16,587 nucleotides of DNA from Peptococcaceae bacterium (lineage in GTDB: Bacteria > Bacillota > Peptococcia > Peptococcales > Peptococcaceae), in NCBI GenBank assembly GCA_019420345.1, contig JAHZHI010000049.1, positions 1-16,587 on the forward strand. Direction: 5' to 3'. Positions 7,384 through 14,995 of the stretch are shown piece after piece. The translations under genes and the position numbers were made by a program. Each line of letters opens with the position of its first letter. The first letter of the stretch is position 1. A model generated the notes under the pieces. The model saw only the letters and a list, made by a program, of their open reading frames with translations. It did not search any database and was not told where the DNA came from.

Positions 7384-9246
7384 ATGTTGGAAGACATCCA
7401 GTCAAAAGATATTAAGAACTTGTCGATGGACCAGCTGCGTGCTCTGGCGAATGAGATCCGACATCGTCTAATTGAAGTGTGCGCGAAAAATGGTGGCCAT
7501 TTGGCGCCGAATTTGGGAATTGTTGAAATCACCCTCGCCCTGCATTATGTGTATGATTTCCCAAATGATAAGCTGGTATGGGATGTTGGGCACCAAGCCT
7601 ATGTACATAAGTTGTTGACTGGGCGTAATGCGCGTTTTGATTCCTTGCGACAGTATCAGGGCATTTCCGGGTTTCCGAAGCGCAGTGAAAGTCGTTATGA
7701 TGATTTCGGCGCAGGTCATGCAAGTACATCCATTTCTGCAGCAGATGGCTTTGCGATTGCGCGTGACCTCCTTCATGAAGATCGCAACGTGATTGCGGTG
7801 ATCGGTGATGGCGCTATGACAGGCGGCATGGCATTTGAAGCGTTGAACTATGCGGCACATTTGCAGACAAAAATGACGGTTGTGCTCAATGACAATGAAA
7901 TGAGTATTGGACCGAACGTTGGCGGAATGAGTCAATATTTGACGCGTTTGCGCACCGATCCTGGCTACAACCGTTTCAAGGAAGATATGGAATACTTCCT
8001 GAAACGTATTCCAAACATTGGCCCTAAAATGGCCGAGATGGCAGACCGTTTGAAGGACTCTCTCAAATATATGCTGACATCGGGCAGCTTTTTTGAAGAA
8101 CTTGGTCTTCGTTATTATGGGCCAGTTAATGGTCATGACATCGAAGAATTGATTCGCGTGTTTGAAAACAGCAAACAATTTGATTGTCCTGTCTTGATTC
8201 ATTGTTTGACAGAAAAGGGCAAAGGCTATATACCTGCGCAGCAACATCCTGATAAATTTCATGGCGTGGGTGCTTTCGATATTAAAACTGGTGAGCTGCT
8301 GGATAAATCTACACAGCCAAGCTACACGAAAGTGTTTTCAAATACCTTGATCGATCTTGCCAAAGATGATTCGCGGATTGTGGGCGTTACTGCTGCAATG
8401 GCATCAGGAACCGGCATGGATGGCTTTGCCAAAGCTTATCCAACGCGTGCTTTTGATGTTGGCATAGCAGAAGAACACGCTACGACCATGTCCAGTGCGA
8501 TGGCTTTGGCTGGTTTAAAACCGGTGGTGGCCATTTATTCGACGTTTATGCAGCGTGCTTATGATCAGCTGATTCATGACTGCGCTTTACAGAATGCACC
8601 AGTTGTTTTTGCGCTTGATCGCGCTGGCGTTGTTGGCGCTGATGGGCCAACACATCATGGCGTGTTTGACCTCAGTTATCTGCGTACCATTCCGGGAATG
8701 ACAGTGATGGCTCCAAAAGATGAGCCAGAGTTACAAAATATGCTGTATAGTGCGCTTGCTTATGAGCGCCTTGTTGCTATTCGTTATCCACGTGGCCGTG
8801 GCCCGGGGCATGATCTTGTGACAGAATATACCCTGATTCCGTATGGAAAGGCTGAACTTTTACGAGAAGGGCCTGATGGCACTATTGTTGCCATTGGATC
8901 GATGGTGGAAGCGGCGCTCGAAACCGCAGACATTCTGGGCGCAAAAGGGATTCGCCTTGGCGTGGTCAATGCACGTTTTGTGAAACCGTTGGACGTTGAG
9001 ATGCTGCTGGATGTGGCGAAAAATGGCAAACCTATTGTGACCATGGAAGAAAATGTTCTCGCAGGCGGCTTTGGCAGCGCGGTGTTGGAAGCATTGAACG
9101 ATGCGCACATGCAAGTGCCGGTATTGCGTATTGGCTTACCGGATGCTTTTGTTGCGCATGGCGATACGAACCGCTTGAAAGACGACCATGAGCTGACGCC
9201 AGATAAAATGGCTGTTCGTATTGAAGAATTTATCAATAAAGGATAA
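7384..9246 (+). CDS. dxs: 1-deoxy-D-xylulose-5-phosphate synthase
   Basis: The first enzyme of the MEP isoprenoid pathway: it joins pyruvate and glyceraldehyde 3-phosphate with thiamine diphosphate. The 620 residues match the family. Visible landmarks are GGHLAPNLG near 33, DVGHQAYVHKLLTG with H70, GHASTSIS with H112, the ThDP/Mg motif GDGAMTGG (141-148) and the following NDN, the catalytic Glu region AEEHATTMSSAMALAG (E363-E364, H365) and the C-terminal transketolase domain ending in GLPDAFVAHGD. The domain order is complete. Its position between ispA and tlyA is conserved, and ispA uses the downstream C5 products of the same pathway. The stop is 4 nt before the tlyA ATG. Confidence 0.98.
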   Translation: MLEDIQSKDIKNLSMDQLRALANEIRHRLIEVCAKNGGHLAPNLGIVEITLALHYVYDFPNDKLVWDVGHQAYVHKLLTGRNARFDSLRQYQGISGFPKRSESRYDDFGAGHASTSISAADGFAIARDLLHEDRNVIAVIGDGAMTGGMAFEALNYAAHLQTKMTVVLNDNEMSIGPNVGGMSQYLTRLRTDPGYNRFKEDMEYFLKRIPNIGPKMAEMADRLKDSLKYMLTSGSFFEELGLRYYGPVNGHDIEELIRVFENSKQFDCPVLIHCLTEKGKGYIPAQQHPDKFHGVGAFDIKTGELLDKSTQPSYTKVFSNTLIDLAKDDSRIVGVTAAMASGTGMDGFAKAYPTRAFDVGIAEEHATTMSSAMALAGLKPVVAIYSTFMQRAYDQLIHDCALQNAPVVFALDRAGVVGADGPTHHGVFDLSYLRTIPGMTVMAPKDEPELQNMLYSALAYERLVAIRYPRGRGPGHDLVTEYTLIPYGKAELLREGPDGTIVAIGSMVEAALETADILGAKGIRLGVVNARFVKPLDVEMLLDVAKNGKPIVTMEENVLAGGFGSAVLEALNDAHMQVPVLRIGLPDAFVAHGDTNRLKDDHELTPDKMAVRIEEFINKG

Positions 9247-9250
9247 GCGT

Positions 9251-10069
9251 ATGGCAAAAAAAGAACGATTGGATGTTTTGGTCGTTGCACAGGGCCTGTG
9301 TGAGACCAGAGAGAAAGCACAAAAATATATTATGGCCGGCATGGTTTTGGTGAATGACCAAAAAGTAGATAAAGCTGGGACAAAGGTGCCCATCGACAGT
9401 CACTTGCGGCTGGTGGGCGAACCCCTGCCGTATGCCAGTCGTGGCGGCTTTAAATTGGCGGAGGCTTTTGAACGTTTTCCGATTTCGATGAAAGACGCTG
9501 TAGTCGTGGACCTTGGCGCATCGACAGGCGGATTTGTTGATTGTGCTTTGCAGCATGGTGCCAAACGTGTTTATGCTGTTGATGTAGGCTATGGTCAATT
9601 GGCATGGAAATTGCGTACGGATGAGCGTGTTATCAACATGGAAAAAACCAATGCACGTTTTCTGACGCCGGAGGATTTTCCTGAATTGATGGATTGGATG
9701 ACCACCGATGTGGCATTCATTTCTTTGACCAAGATCCTGCCTGCGGCCTATAGCATTCTCAAAGAGAATGGCAGCGGCGTTGCACTCATTAAGCCGCAGT
9801 TCGAAGCTGGCCGTGATAAAGTTGGCAAAAATGGTGTTGTGCGCGATCCGTCCGTCCATGAAGAAGTGATCCAGCGCATTCTGACATTTAATGAAGAACT
9901 TGGCTTTAAAACGCTGGGCATTGTACATTCACCGATTCAAGGGCCGCAGGGCAACATAGAGTATTTGTATTGGTTCACAAAAGACCCGCAAGCAACATCT
10001 GTATCAGTTGATATCCATGAATTGGTGACGCAGACTTTTGCCGATTTTAGCAAAAAGGAAAGCCACTGA
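9251..10069 (+). CDS. tlyA: TlyA family rRNA (cytidine-2'-O)-methyltransferase (YqxC-like)
   Basis: A 272-residue protein with an N-terminal S4 RNA-binding domain (about 4-62, RLDVLVVAQGLCETREKAQK) and a FtsJ/RrmJ-type methyltransferase domain. The S-adenosylmethionine loop is DLGASTGGF (87-95). The K-D-K-E catalytic tetrad of 2'-O-methyltransferases appears as K68, D153, K181 and E237, in nearly the same positions as in mycobacterial TlyA, which methylates 16S and 23S rRNA and sets capreomycin sensitivity. Older annotations call it hemolysin A. I chose the ATG at 9251, with AAAGGA at 9238-9243 inside the dxs end; an in-frame TTG at 9221 would overlap dxs. The methylation target here is inferred from the family. 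Confidence 0.94.
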   Translation: MAKKERLDVLVVAQGLCETREKAQKYIMAGMVLVNDQKVDKAGTKVPIDSHLRLVGEPLPYASRGGFKLAEAFERFPISMKDAVVVDLGASTGGFVDCALQHGAKRVYAVDVGYGQLAWKLRTDERVINMEKTNARFLTPEDFPELMDWMTTDVAFISLTKILPAAYSILKENGSGVALIKPQFEAGRDKVGKNGVVRDPSVHEEVIQRILTFNEELGFKTLGIVHSPIQGPQGNIEYLYWFTKDPQATSVSVDIHELVTQTFADFSKKESH

Positions 10070-10071
10070 TC

Positions 10072-10584
10072 ATGCGTGGGCCGCTTATCGGGCTGATTAT
10101 TGGCTGTGTTCTTGGCGCATTTTGCATTCGCTGGATCTGGCTGCGATGGCAGCAGCATACACGCCGTGCCATCAGCCGACGTGCACAGATTGGCGAAGCG
10201 GAAGCCGAAAAATTGTTGCAGAAACAGGGGTATGTGATCATTGACGCTCAGGTTCGACGGCCGGTGGGGATGACGGTTGACGGCGAACGGATTGAGAGTT
10301 TTATAAAGATTGATTATTTGGTTGCAAAAGGCACACGAACATATTTGGTCGAAGTGAAGACCGGAAAGCAAGCCAATGTGCGCTTGCCAAGTGTGCGTCG
10401 GCAGCTGTTTGAATATCAGAATGTTTTCCATACCGATGGAATTTTATTTATAGACATGAATAAATATGATATTATGGAAGTGTCATTTGATGAATCCGAT
10501 CAAGGCAAACCATCTTTAAAATACTTCATTGGTGGTGTTTTGGCTGGTGTGCTTTTGATGGCATTCATTTATTCGTATCATTAA
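10072..10584 (+). CDS. Membrane-anchored PD-(D/E)XK (RecB/Cas4-like) nuclease-fold protein
   Basis: I do not recognise a named family for this 170-residue protein. Its layout is clear. A hydrophobic N-terminal segment (about 5-26) is followed by a very basic stretch (R31, R32, R36, R37), which predicts a cytoplasmic central domain. That domain has the residue series of RecB/Cas4/NERD-type nucleases: GEAEAEKLL with E42 and E46, an isolated D81 in KIDYLV, EVK at 94-96 and QLFEY (Q111, Y115) as the QxxxY motif. A second hydrophobic segment (about 152-169) ends the protein like a tail anchor. It starts 2 nt after the tlyA stop and sits in an operon with xseAB and recN, so a role in nucleic-acid processing at the membrane is plausible. 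B. subtilis has no gene at this position. Nuclease activity is inferred from the motifs. Confidence 0.72.
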   Translation: MRGPLIGLIIGCVLGAFCIRWIWLRWQQHTRRAISRRAQIGEAEAEKLLQKQGYVIIDAQVRRPVGMTVDGERIESFIKIDYLVAKGTRTYLVEVKTGKQANVRLPSVRRQLFEYQNVFHTDGILFIDMNKYDIMEVSFDESDQGKPSLKYFIGGVLAGVLLMAFIYSYH

Positions 10585-10600
10585 GTTAGGAGATTATGCG

Positions 10601-11488
10601 ATGCATCAGGCCGTAGGCATGTATTATAATGTAAAGAGAAACGACATAGCGGCGATTGCGCAGCATGTCGCGCAATTATTTACAGAACGTCAGGTGACGG
10701 TATTTGCCGGCGATCAGCTGCAAGCTTCTCGCGCAGGAATTCGTTATTTGCCAAGACCACAGTTTTTACAATCTATTTCTCTGATGGTGGTTATTGGCGG
10801 AGACGGCACATTCTTGCGGGCGGCTTCTATTGTTCGCAGTGCGGGCATTCCAATGATTGGCATCAATCAGGGGACGCTGGGCTTTCTTGCTGAACTTGAA
10901 GTTGAAGAATTTGAAGAACGTTTGGATCAATTGATTGCAGGTGATTATAACATCGAAGAACGCATGACGATCAGTGGTGAGCTGTATCGTAATGGAGCAT
11001 GCATTTGTCAGACCATCGGGCTGAACGATGTGACCATCAACCGCGATCCTGTTGAAAATACCTTGGAATTGGATGTGTACTTGAAAGATCAGCTTATCGA
11101 CTCCTATCAAGCCGATGGGATCATCATTGCGACGCCAACAGGGTCGACAGGTTATTCTCTGTCGGCGGGTGGCCCGTTGATTTATCCTGGTACGGATTGT
11201 TTGATTGTTAATCCAATCTGTGCACACGTTCTTGGTACCAACGCGATTATTGTGCCTGCAGATGGTGGCATTGAAGTGCATTTAACAAGAAGTCTGAAAG
11301 ACGCTTATTTGTTGACGGATGGACGGTATGCGACTCATTTACGGAAAGGCGATACTGTGCGTGTCAACAAAGCCAATATGCCAACGCGCATTGTTCAACT
11401 TGAAAAACATCAGTTTTTTGAAACAGTGCGTAATAAACTGTTGGATCGCAATTATCGCCGTATGCATCGCAAAGAGGGATCGGAATGA
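10601..11488 (+). CDS. nadK: NAD kinase
   Basis: Phosphorylates NAD to NADP in the cytoplasm. The 295-residue protein has the catalytic GGDGT (66-70), GINQGTLGFLAE just after it, the LNDVTI NAD-binding segment and TPTGSTGYSLSAGGPLI (from about 182). The last block NRDPVENTLELDVYLKDQ and the C-terminal DGR and KLLDRNYR stretches are also typical. TTAGGAG at 10586-10592 precedes the ATG; a second in-frame ATG at 10619 is possible. It lies between tlyA and argR, an insertion relative to the B. subtilis order, and shares ATGA with argR. Confidence 0.97.
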   Translation: MHQAVGMYYNVKRNDIAAIAQHVAQLFTERQVTVFAGDQLQASRAGIRYLPRPQFLQSISLMVVIGGDGTFLRAASIVRSAGIPMIGINQGTLGFLAELEVEEFEERLDQLIAGDYNIEERMTISGELYRNGACICQTIGLNDVTINRDPVENTLELDVYLKDQLIDSYQADGIIIATPTGSTGYSLSAGGPLIYPGTDCLIVNPICAHVLGTNAIIVPADGGIEVHLTRSLKDAYLLTDGRYATHLRKGDTVRVNKANMPTRIVQLEKHQFFETVRNKLLDRNYRRMHRKEGSE

Positions 11489-11934
11489 AAAATAGAAGAC
11501 AGAGACGTATTCTGGAAATTGTTTCCAATGAAACAATCGGAACACAGAAAGAATTGGCTGAACGCTTGCAGCAAGAAGGTTTTGAAACCACACAAGCGAC
11601 CATTTCTCGTGACATTAAAGAGCTTCTGCTCGTAAAAGTTAATATTGGCGGTGATCGTTATAAATATGTGATCGCTCAGGAGACGCCTGTAACCGACGCT
11701 AAATTACGCATGGTATTGAGAGAGTTTATTATCAGCTATGATTTCAGCGAAAACCTGCTCATTCTCAATACAGCACCAGGCAACGCGAACACCGTGGCCT
11801 CTGCCATCGACCGCGCACGCTGGCCGCAGGTGATTGGTACCTTGGCTGGTGATGATACCGTTATGCTGGTCATCAAACCAAAGGAAGCGGTTCAAGACGT
11901 TGTTGAAAAAATTGAAGACTATACATCCAGATAG
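11485..11934 (+). CDS. argR: Arginine repressor ArgR/AhrC
   Basis: A 149-residue hexameric regulator that binds ARG boxes with L-arginine as co-repressor and controls arginine biosynthesis and catabolism. The N-terminal winged helix (1-65) contains TQKELAERLQ and the recognition-helix motif TTQATISRDIKELLLVKV. The C-terminal oligomerisation and arginine-binding domain has NTAPGNANTVASAID and GTLAGDDTVMLV, with the Asp pair that holds arginine. No arginine genes lie nearby; linkage to recN is the general Bacillota arrangement. Its start overlaps nadK by 4 nt. I saw no clear ARG box upstream of it. Confidence 0.96.
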   Translation: MKNRRQRRILEIVSNETIGTQKELAERLQQEGFETTQATISRDIKELLLVKVNIGGDRYKYVIAQETPVTDAKLRMVLREFIISYDFSENLLILNTAPGNANTVASAIDRARWPQVIGTLAGDDTVMLVIKPKEAVQDVVEKIEDYTSR

Positions 11935-11945
11935 GAGGGATCGAC

Positions 11946-13616
11946 ATGCTAGCACGATTGACGGTGGATAATTTCGCCTTGCTCAAGCATGTCGATCTGT
12001 CGTTTGACGGACGGTTCAATGTGCTTTCTGGGGAAACGGGAGCTGGCAAATCGATCATCATTGATGCGGTGAAGCTCGTGCTTGGCGAGCGCGCCAATGT
12101 TGCAGATATCCGCGTTGGTGAGGACCATGCTCTTGTGGAAGCGGTTTTTGTCATGGCAGAAGGGCACGCTGTTTTCCAAACGTTGGACGATCTTGGCCTT
12201 GAGCATGATGATCAAACCATTGTGCTGACGCGTCAGATTCGTGAAAACGGCAAGAATGTTTGTCGTGTCAACCGACAGATTGTGACGCTGAATCAATTTA
12301 AAACGATTTGTGCGCAGCTGATCAGCATTTATGGACAGCACGATTACGATGAGCTTGGCGACCCTGCAATACGATTGTCTTTGCTGGATACCATGGGTGA
12401 TATGGCCCATCAGGAATTGCGCGCCCAGGTCGTGGCGGCCTATGCGCAGGCGCAGCAGAGCGGCCGTGCGCTGAAGCGGGCTTTGCGTCAGCAAGCCAAA
12501 CTTGAAAAAGAACTGGCAGCCTTGGAAGAGCGCGTCGAAGAACTGGCTCCGCTCGAACTCAAGAAAGGTGAAGAAGAGGAGTTGGCGCAACGCTATAAAC
12601 AGGCTGCGCATTCACAGGACCTTTACGACGCTGCTTTTGCGGCGGCAGGCGCGCTTTACGACGCCCAGGGCAGTGTTCACGAGGTGCTGACGGATGCGCT
12701 TGAACGCCTTAAAGCGGTTTCTCAATATGATGAACAGGTTAAATCTTACGTGCGTGAATTAGAGAGCGTTCGTATCGTCATCGATGACACTGCACGTGAT
12801 CTGGAGCATTATCGTGAAGGCATCGATTTTGACCCTGCATCTCTTGAGGCGATGGATGAACGACTGGCACAACTTGCTAAACTGCGCCGAAAATATCAGA
12901 TGGACATCGACAGCCTTGTGGACGCGCTGGCAGAATGGAAAGAGAAGATCAACCATTTTGCAGGGATGGACGCCGACATTGCCGATTTGCGCAAGGCCTA
13001 TTCCCATGACCGAGCTGCCTATACAGAGTTGGCAGAAAGTCTCCATGACAGCCGCGAACACCTTGGCGAAGAATTCAGCCGCCGACTGATCAGCGAACTG
13101 GCGGACATGGCTATGGAGGCTGTGCGCTTTGAGGTGCGCTTTGAACGTTTTGCAGGTGATGCCAGCGGAACGGACACCTGTCTCTTTATGATTGCGCCAA
13201 ATCCAGGCATGCCGCTTCGTCCGCTTTATGATATCGCTTCCGGCGGTGAAATGAGCCGCATCATGCTTGCTATTAAGAGCATTCTCAGCGGTGCTGGCAA
13301 CGTCGAGACGCTCATCTTCGACGAGATTGACACTGGGATTGGCGGCCTTGTTTTGACAACGGTGGCCGATAAGCTCGAGCAGCTTGGTGAACATGAGCAG
13401 GTGATCTGTGTAACACATGCACCAATTATTGCAGCACGCGCAGATCGTAATTTCTATATTGAAAAATCGACCGTGAATGGGTTGACGGAAACACATGTGA
13501 CAGTGCTCGACACTGAAGATGCGGTGATTTCAGAGATTGCGCGCATGAGCGGCAGTCAGGACGAATGGCAGCGTGAACATGCTGCACGCTTGAGAGCAGC
13601 GCGCAAGCGGCAGTGA
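11946..13616 (+). CDS. recN: DNA repair protein RecN
   Basis: An SMC-like ATPase acting early in double-strand break repair. The 556 residues are normal. The Walker A motif GETGAGKS is at 29-36, preceded by the family N terminus (LTVDNFALLKHVDLSF). Two coiled-coil arms, with Glu/Arg/Gln-rich heptads, flank the middle (about 155-230 and 270-370). The ABC signature SGGEMSR begins at 432 and Walker B LIFDEID is at 456-462, followed by TGIGG. A C-terminal VTHAPIIAARAD gives the switch histidine. AGGAGGG at 11933-11939 is a strong ribosome site. It closes the eleven-gene operon; a strong terminator follows 35 nt downstream. Confidence 0.97.
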   Translation: MLARLTVDNFALLKHVDLSFDGRFNVLSGETGAGKSIIIDAVKLVLGERANVADIRVGEDHALVEAVFVMAEGHAVFQTLDDLGLEHDDQTIVLTRQIRENGKNVCRVNRQIVTLNQFKTICAQLISIYGQHDYDELGDPAIRLSLLDTMGDMAHQELRAQVVAAYAQAQQSGRALKRALRQQAKLEKELAALEERVEELAPLELKKGEEEELAQRYKQAAHSQDLYDAAFAAAGALYDAQGSVHEVLTDALERLKAVSQYDEQVKSYVRELESVRIVIDDTARDLEHYREGIDFDPASLEAMDERLAQLAKLRRKYQMDIDSLVDALAEWKEKINHFAGMDADIADLRKAYSHDRAAYTELAESLHDSREHLGEEFSRRLISELADMAMEAVRFEVRFERFAGDASGTDTCLFMIAPNPGMPLRPLYDIASGGEMSRIMLAIKSILSGAGNVETLIFDEIDTGIGGLVLTTVADKLEQLGEHEQVICVTHAPIIAARADRNFYIEKSTVNGLTETHVTVLDTEDAVISEIARMSGSQDEWQREHAARLRAARKRQ

Positions 13617-13650
13617 CGAGACAAAAAAATTGTGATAGAAAATCATGCAG

Positions 13651-13692
13651 CGCCGACTTCCATTGATTGAAAATGGAGGTCGGTGTTTTTTT
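13651..13692 (+). terminator. Terminator after recN
   Basis: A stem of about 12-14 bp, with G-T pairs (13651-13664 with 13672-13685), closes on a 7-nt loop and is followed by seven T residues (13686-13692). It ends the asp23-recN operon. Confidence 0.92.
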
Positions 13693-13702
13693 GCGCAGAA
13701 AA

Positions 13703-13732
13703 TGTAACCTTTTGATCGTCCCATTTGTATTA
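13703..13732 (+). promoter_or_regulatory. Candidate ECF-sigma-type promoter for the sigma/anti-sigma pair
   Basis: TGTAACCTTTT at 13703-13713 resembles the -35 element of ECF promoters (an AAC core followed by a T-run). TGTATT lies at 13726-13731, 17 nt after TGTAAC, and can serve as -10. Such elements usually mean autoregulation. The 11-mer AACCTTTTGAT recurs at 13743-13753, between this promoter and the start codon. No housekeeping promoter is evident. Confidence 0.5.
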
Positions 13733-13753
13733 TGGGCAAAGGAACCTTTTGAT
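13706..13753 (+). repeat. Direct repeat of an 11-mer in the sigma-factor upstream region
   Basis: AACCTTTTGAT occurs exactly at 13706-13716 and 13743-13753, 37 nt apart start to start. The first copy overlaps a plausible ECF -35 element. The second, as GGAACCTTTT, also looks like an ECF -35, but any transcript from it would start at or inside the gene. Confidence 0.6.
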
Positions 13754-13772
13754 AGAACAGTGAGGGATTCTC

Positions 13773-14255
13773 ATGAGATTACCAGTAGAGATGCTGGTTG
13801 AACGCTATCATCAAAACCTCTTCGCTGTGGCGTTTAACGTTTGCAAGAATCGTGAAGACGCTGAAGAAGTGGTGCAAGATGCGTTTATTCAGTACCATTT
13901 AAAAAGATTAGATTTTCAAAATGAGGAACATATTCGTGCTTGGCTCATTCGGGTGACGATCAATAAGGCAAAAAATGCGGCGCGAACATTTTGGCGGCGA
14001 CATCGCACATCATTGGAAGAATCTATGGCGGTTTTAACCTTTGATGACCAGGAATCAGAACAGCTGTTTGAGGCTGTCATGGCGCTGCCGCAAAAATATC
14101 GCATTGTCGTTCATCTTTTTTACTATGAAGATTATAGTATTCACGAGATGGCAGAATTATTAAGCCTCTCGGAATCCAACGTGAAAACACGATTGTCCCG
14201 TGCCAGAGCCATGCTTCGAGACACACTGAAGGAGGTGTGGAGTGATGACGAATAA
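13773..14255 (+). CDS. RNA polymerase ECF-type sigma factor
   Basis: A 160-residue sigma-70 family protein with only regions 2 and 4, as in ECF sigma factors. Region 2 spans about 7-75: the LVERYHQNLFAVAFNVCKNREDAEEVVQDAF stretch binds core polymerase, and HIRAWLIRVTINKAKN covers the -10 contact helix. Region 4 spans about 100-155, with ALPQKYRIVVHLFYYEDYSI and the helix-turn-helix MAELLSLSESNVKTRLSRARAML that reads the -35. GTGAGGG at 13760-13766 is the ribosome site. It overlaps the next gene, a predicted one-pass membrane protein, which fits a sigma/anti-sigma pair responding to an envelope signal. The exact ECF group and regulon cannot be told from here. Confidence 0.92.
   Translation: MRLPVEMLVERYHQNLFAVAFNVCKNREDAEEVVQDAFIQYHLKRLDFQNEEHIRAWLIRVTINKAKNAARTFWRRHRTSLEESMAVLTFDDQESEQLFEAVMALPQKYRIVVHLFYYEDYSIHEMAELLSLSESNVKTRLSRARAMLRDTLKEVWSDDE
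14231..14237 (+). promoter_or_regulatory. Ribosome binding site that decides the start of the membrane protein gene
   Basis: GGAGGTG inside the sigma-factor gene lies 7 nt before the ATG at 14245 and only 4 nt before the in-frame GTG at 14242, favouring the ATG. Confidence 0.6.
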
Positions 14256-14913
14256 GGAAAAATATCGACAGGCCTTTTCAGCCCTCCAGCCTTCTCGAGA
14301 CATTCGATTGGAGGAAGCAACCATGAAAGCGTACAAAAAACGACAGACGAAACGTGTAGTGGCATTGGTGGCTGTGATTTGTTTACTGGTTTGTGCAGGA
14401 GGCGGCGGTGCCTACGCAGCGAATATCGGCGGCATTCAGCGCACGATTCAGCTGTGGATCCATGGCGATCAGACAACAGCAACCCTTGACATCAATGACG
14501 ATGGCTCGTATACGGTGCATTATCCGGATGAAAATGGCGACATGCAAACGGAAGGAGGCGGCGGTGTTGCCTTTGATATGTTTGGCAACGAGCGCGCGCT
14601 TACTGAAGAGGAGATCATGGATCAGCTTGATTCACCAGACATTGAGTACTACGATGATGGTTCGATTTGGCTGTTTTACAGGGATATGGCCAAAGACATC
14701 ACGGATTCTTTTGATGACGAAGGTATGTGCTATGTCAAGATCGAAGACGCAGAGGATGCTCTCTTTGTGACTGCGAAAAAATATGGCGGTTGGCACATTT
14801 CAAGCGATCGTTACGCAAGTGCTTGGGAATTTAACAATGACGATTGTGACCCGGCGAATGTTGCTTATCAGCCAGCCAGCGAAAAACCAGATGCTGAAAG
14901 CGGCGCATCTTGA
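14245..14913 (+). CDS. One-pass membrane protein, probable anti-sigma factor
   Basis: A 222-residue protein without a named function. A short cytoplasmic N terminus (1-37) contains KEKYRQAFSALQPS, similar to the start of many clostridial proteins encoded next to ECF sigma genes. One membrane helix (about 38-58, VVALVAVICLLVCAGGGGAY) follows a basic KKRQTKR stop-transfer stretch, predicting the N terminus inside and the rest outside. The outer domain (60-222) is acidic, has repeated D/E-D-G turns (NDDGSYTVHYPDENGD; YYDDGSIWLF) and two cysteines (C162, C201) that might form a disulfide. It overlaps the sigma gene by 11 nt, so the two are co-expressed. There is no zinc-binding ZAS motif. Anti-sigma function is inferred from neighbourhood and topology only. 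Confidence 0.75.
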   Translation: MTNKEKYRQAFSALQPSRDIRLEEATMKAYKKRQTKRVVALVAVICLLVCAGGGGAYAANIGGIQRTIQLWIHGDQTTATLDINDDGSYTVHYPDENGDMQTEGGGGVAFDMFGNERALTEEEIMDQLDSPDIEYYDDGSIWLFYRDMAKDITDSFDDEGMCYVKIEDAEDALFVTAKKYGGWHISSDRYASAWEFNNDDCDPANVAYQPASEKPDAESGAS

Positions 14914-14951
14914 TGGTAGGACGATAGAAGGAGATTGTTGGCTATCAAATG

Positions 14952-14995
14952 AAATCACCGCCCGTAGATATTGTTCTACGGGCGGTGATTTTTTT
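14952..14995. terminator. Strong terminator between the sigma unit and the convergent reductase gene
   Basis: A perfect 17-bp stem (14952-14968 with 14975-14991) with a 6-nt loop TATTGT is followed by T residues to 14995. The plus-strand signal is textbook. The minus-strand gene stops at 14994-14996, against the hairpin, so both transcripts can end here, though the minus-strand T-tract (ATTTCATTT) is weaker. Confidence 0.9.

Noticed and set aside
7468..8262. Minus-strand open frame (264 codons) inside dxs
   Set aside because: It mirrors the ThDP-binding domain of dxs and has no domain or ribosome site of its own.
12759..13496. Minus-strand open frame (245 codons) inside recN
   Set aside because: It is antisense to the conserved C-terminal ATPase half of RecN; its composition looks like a frame shadow.
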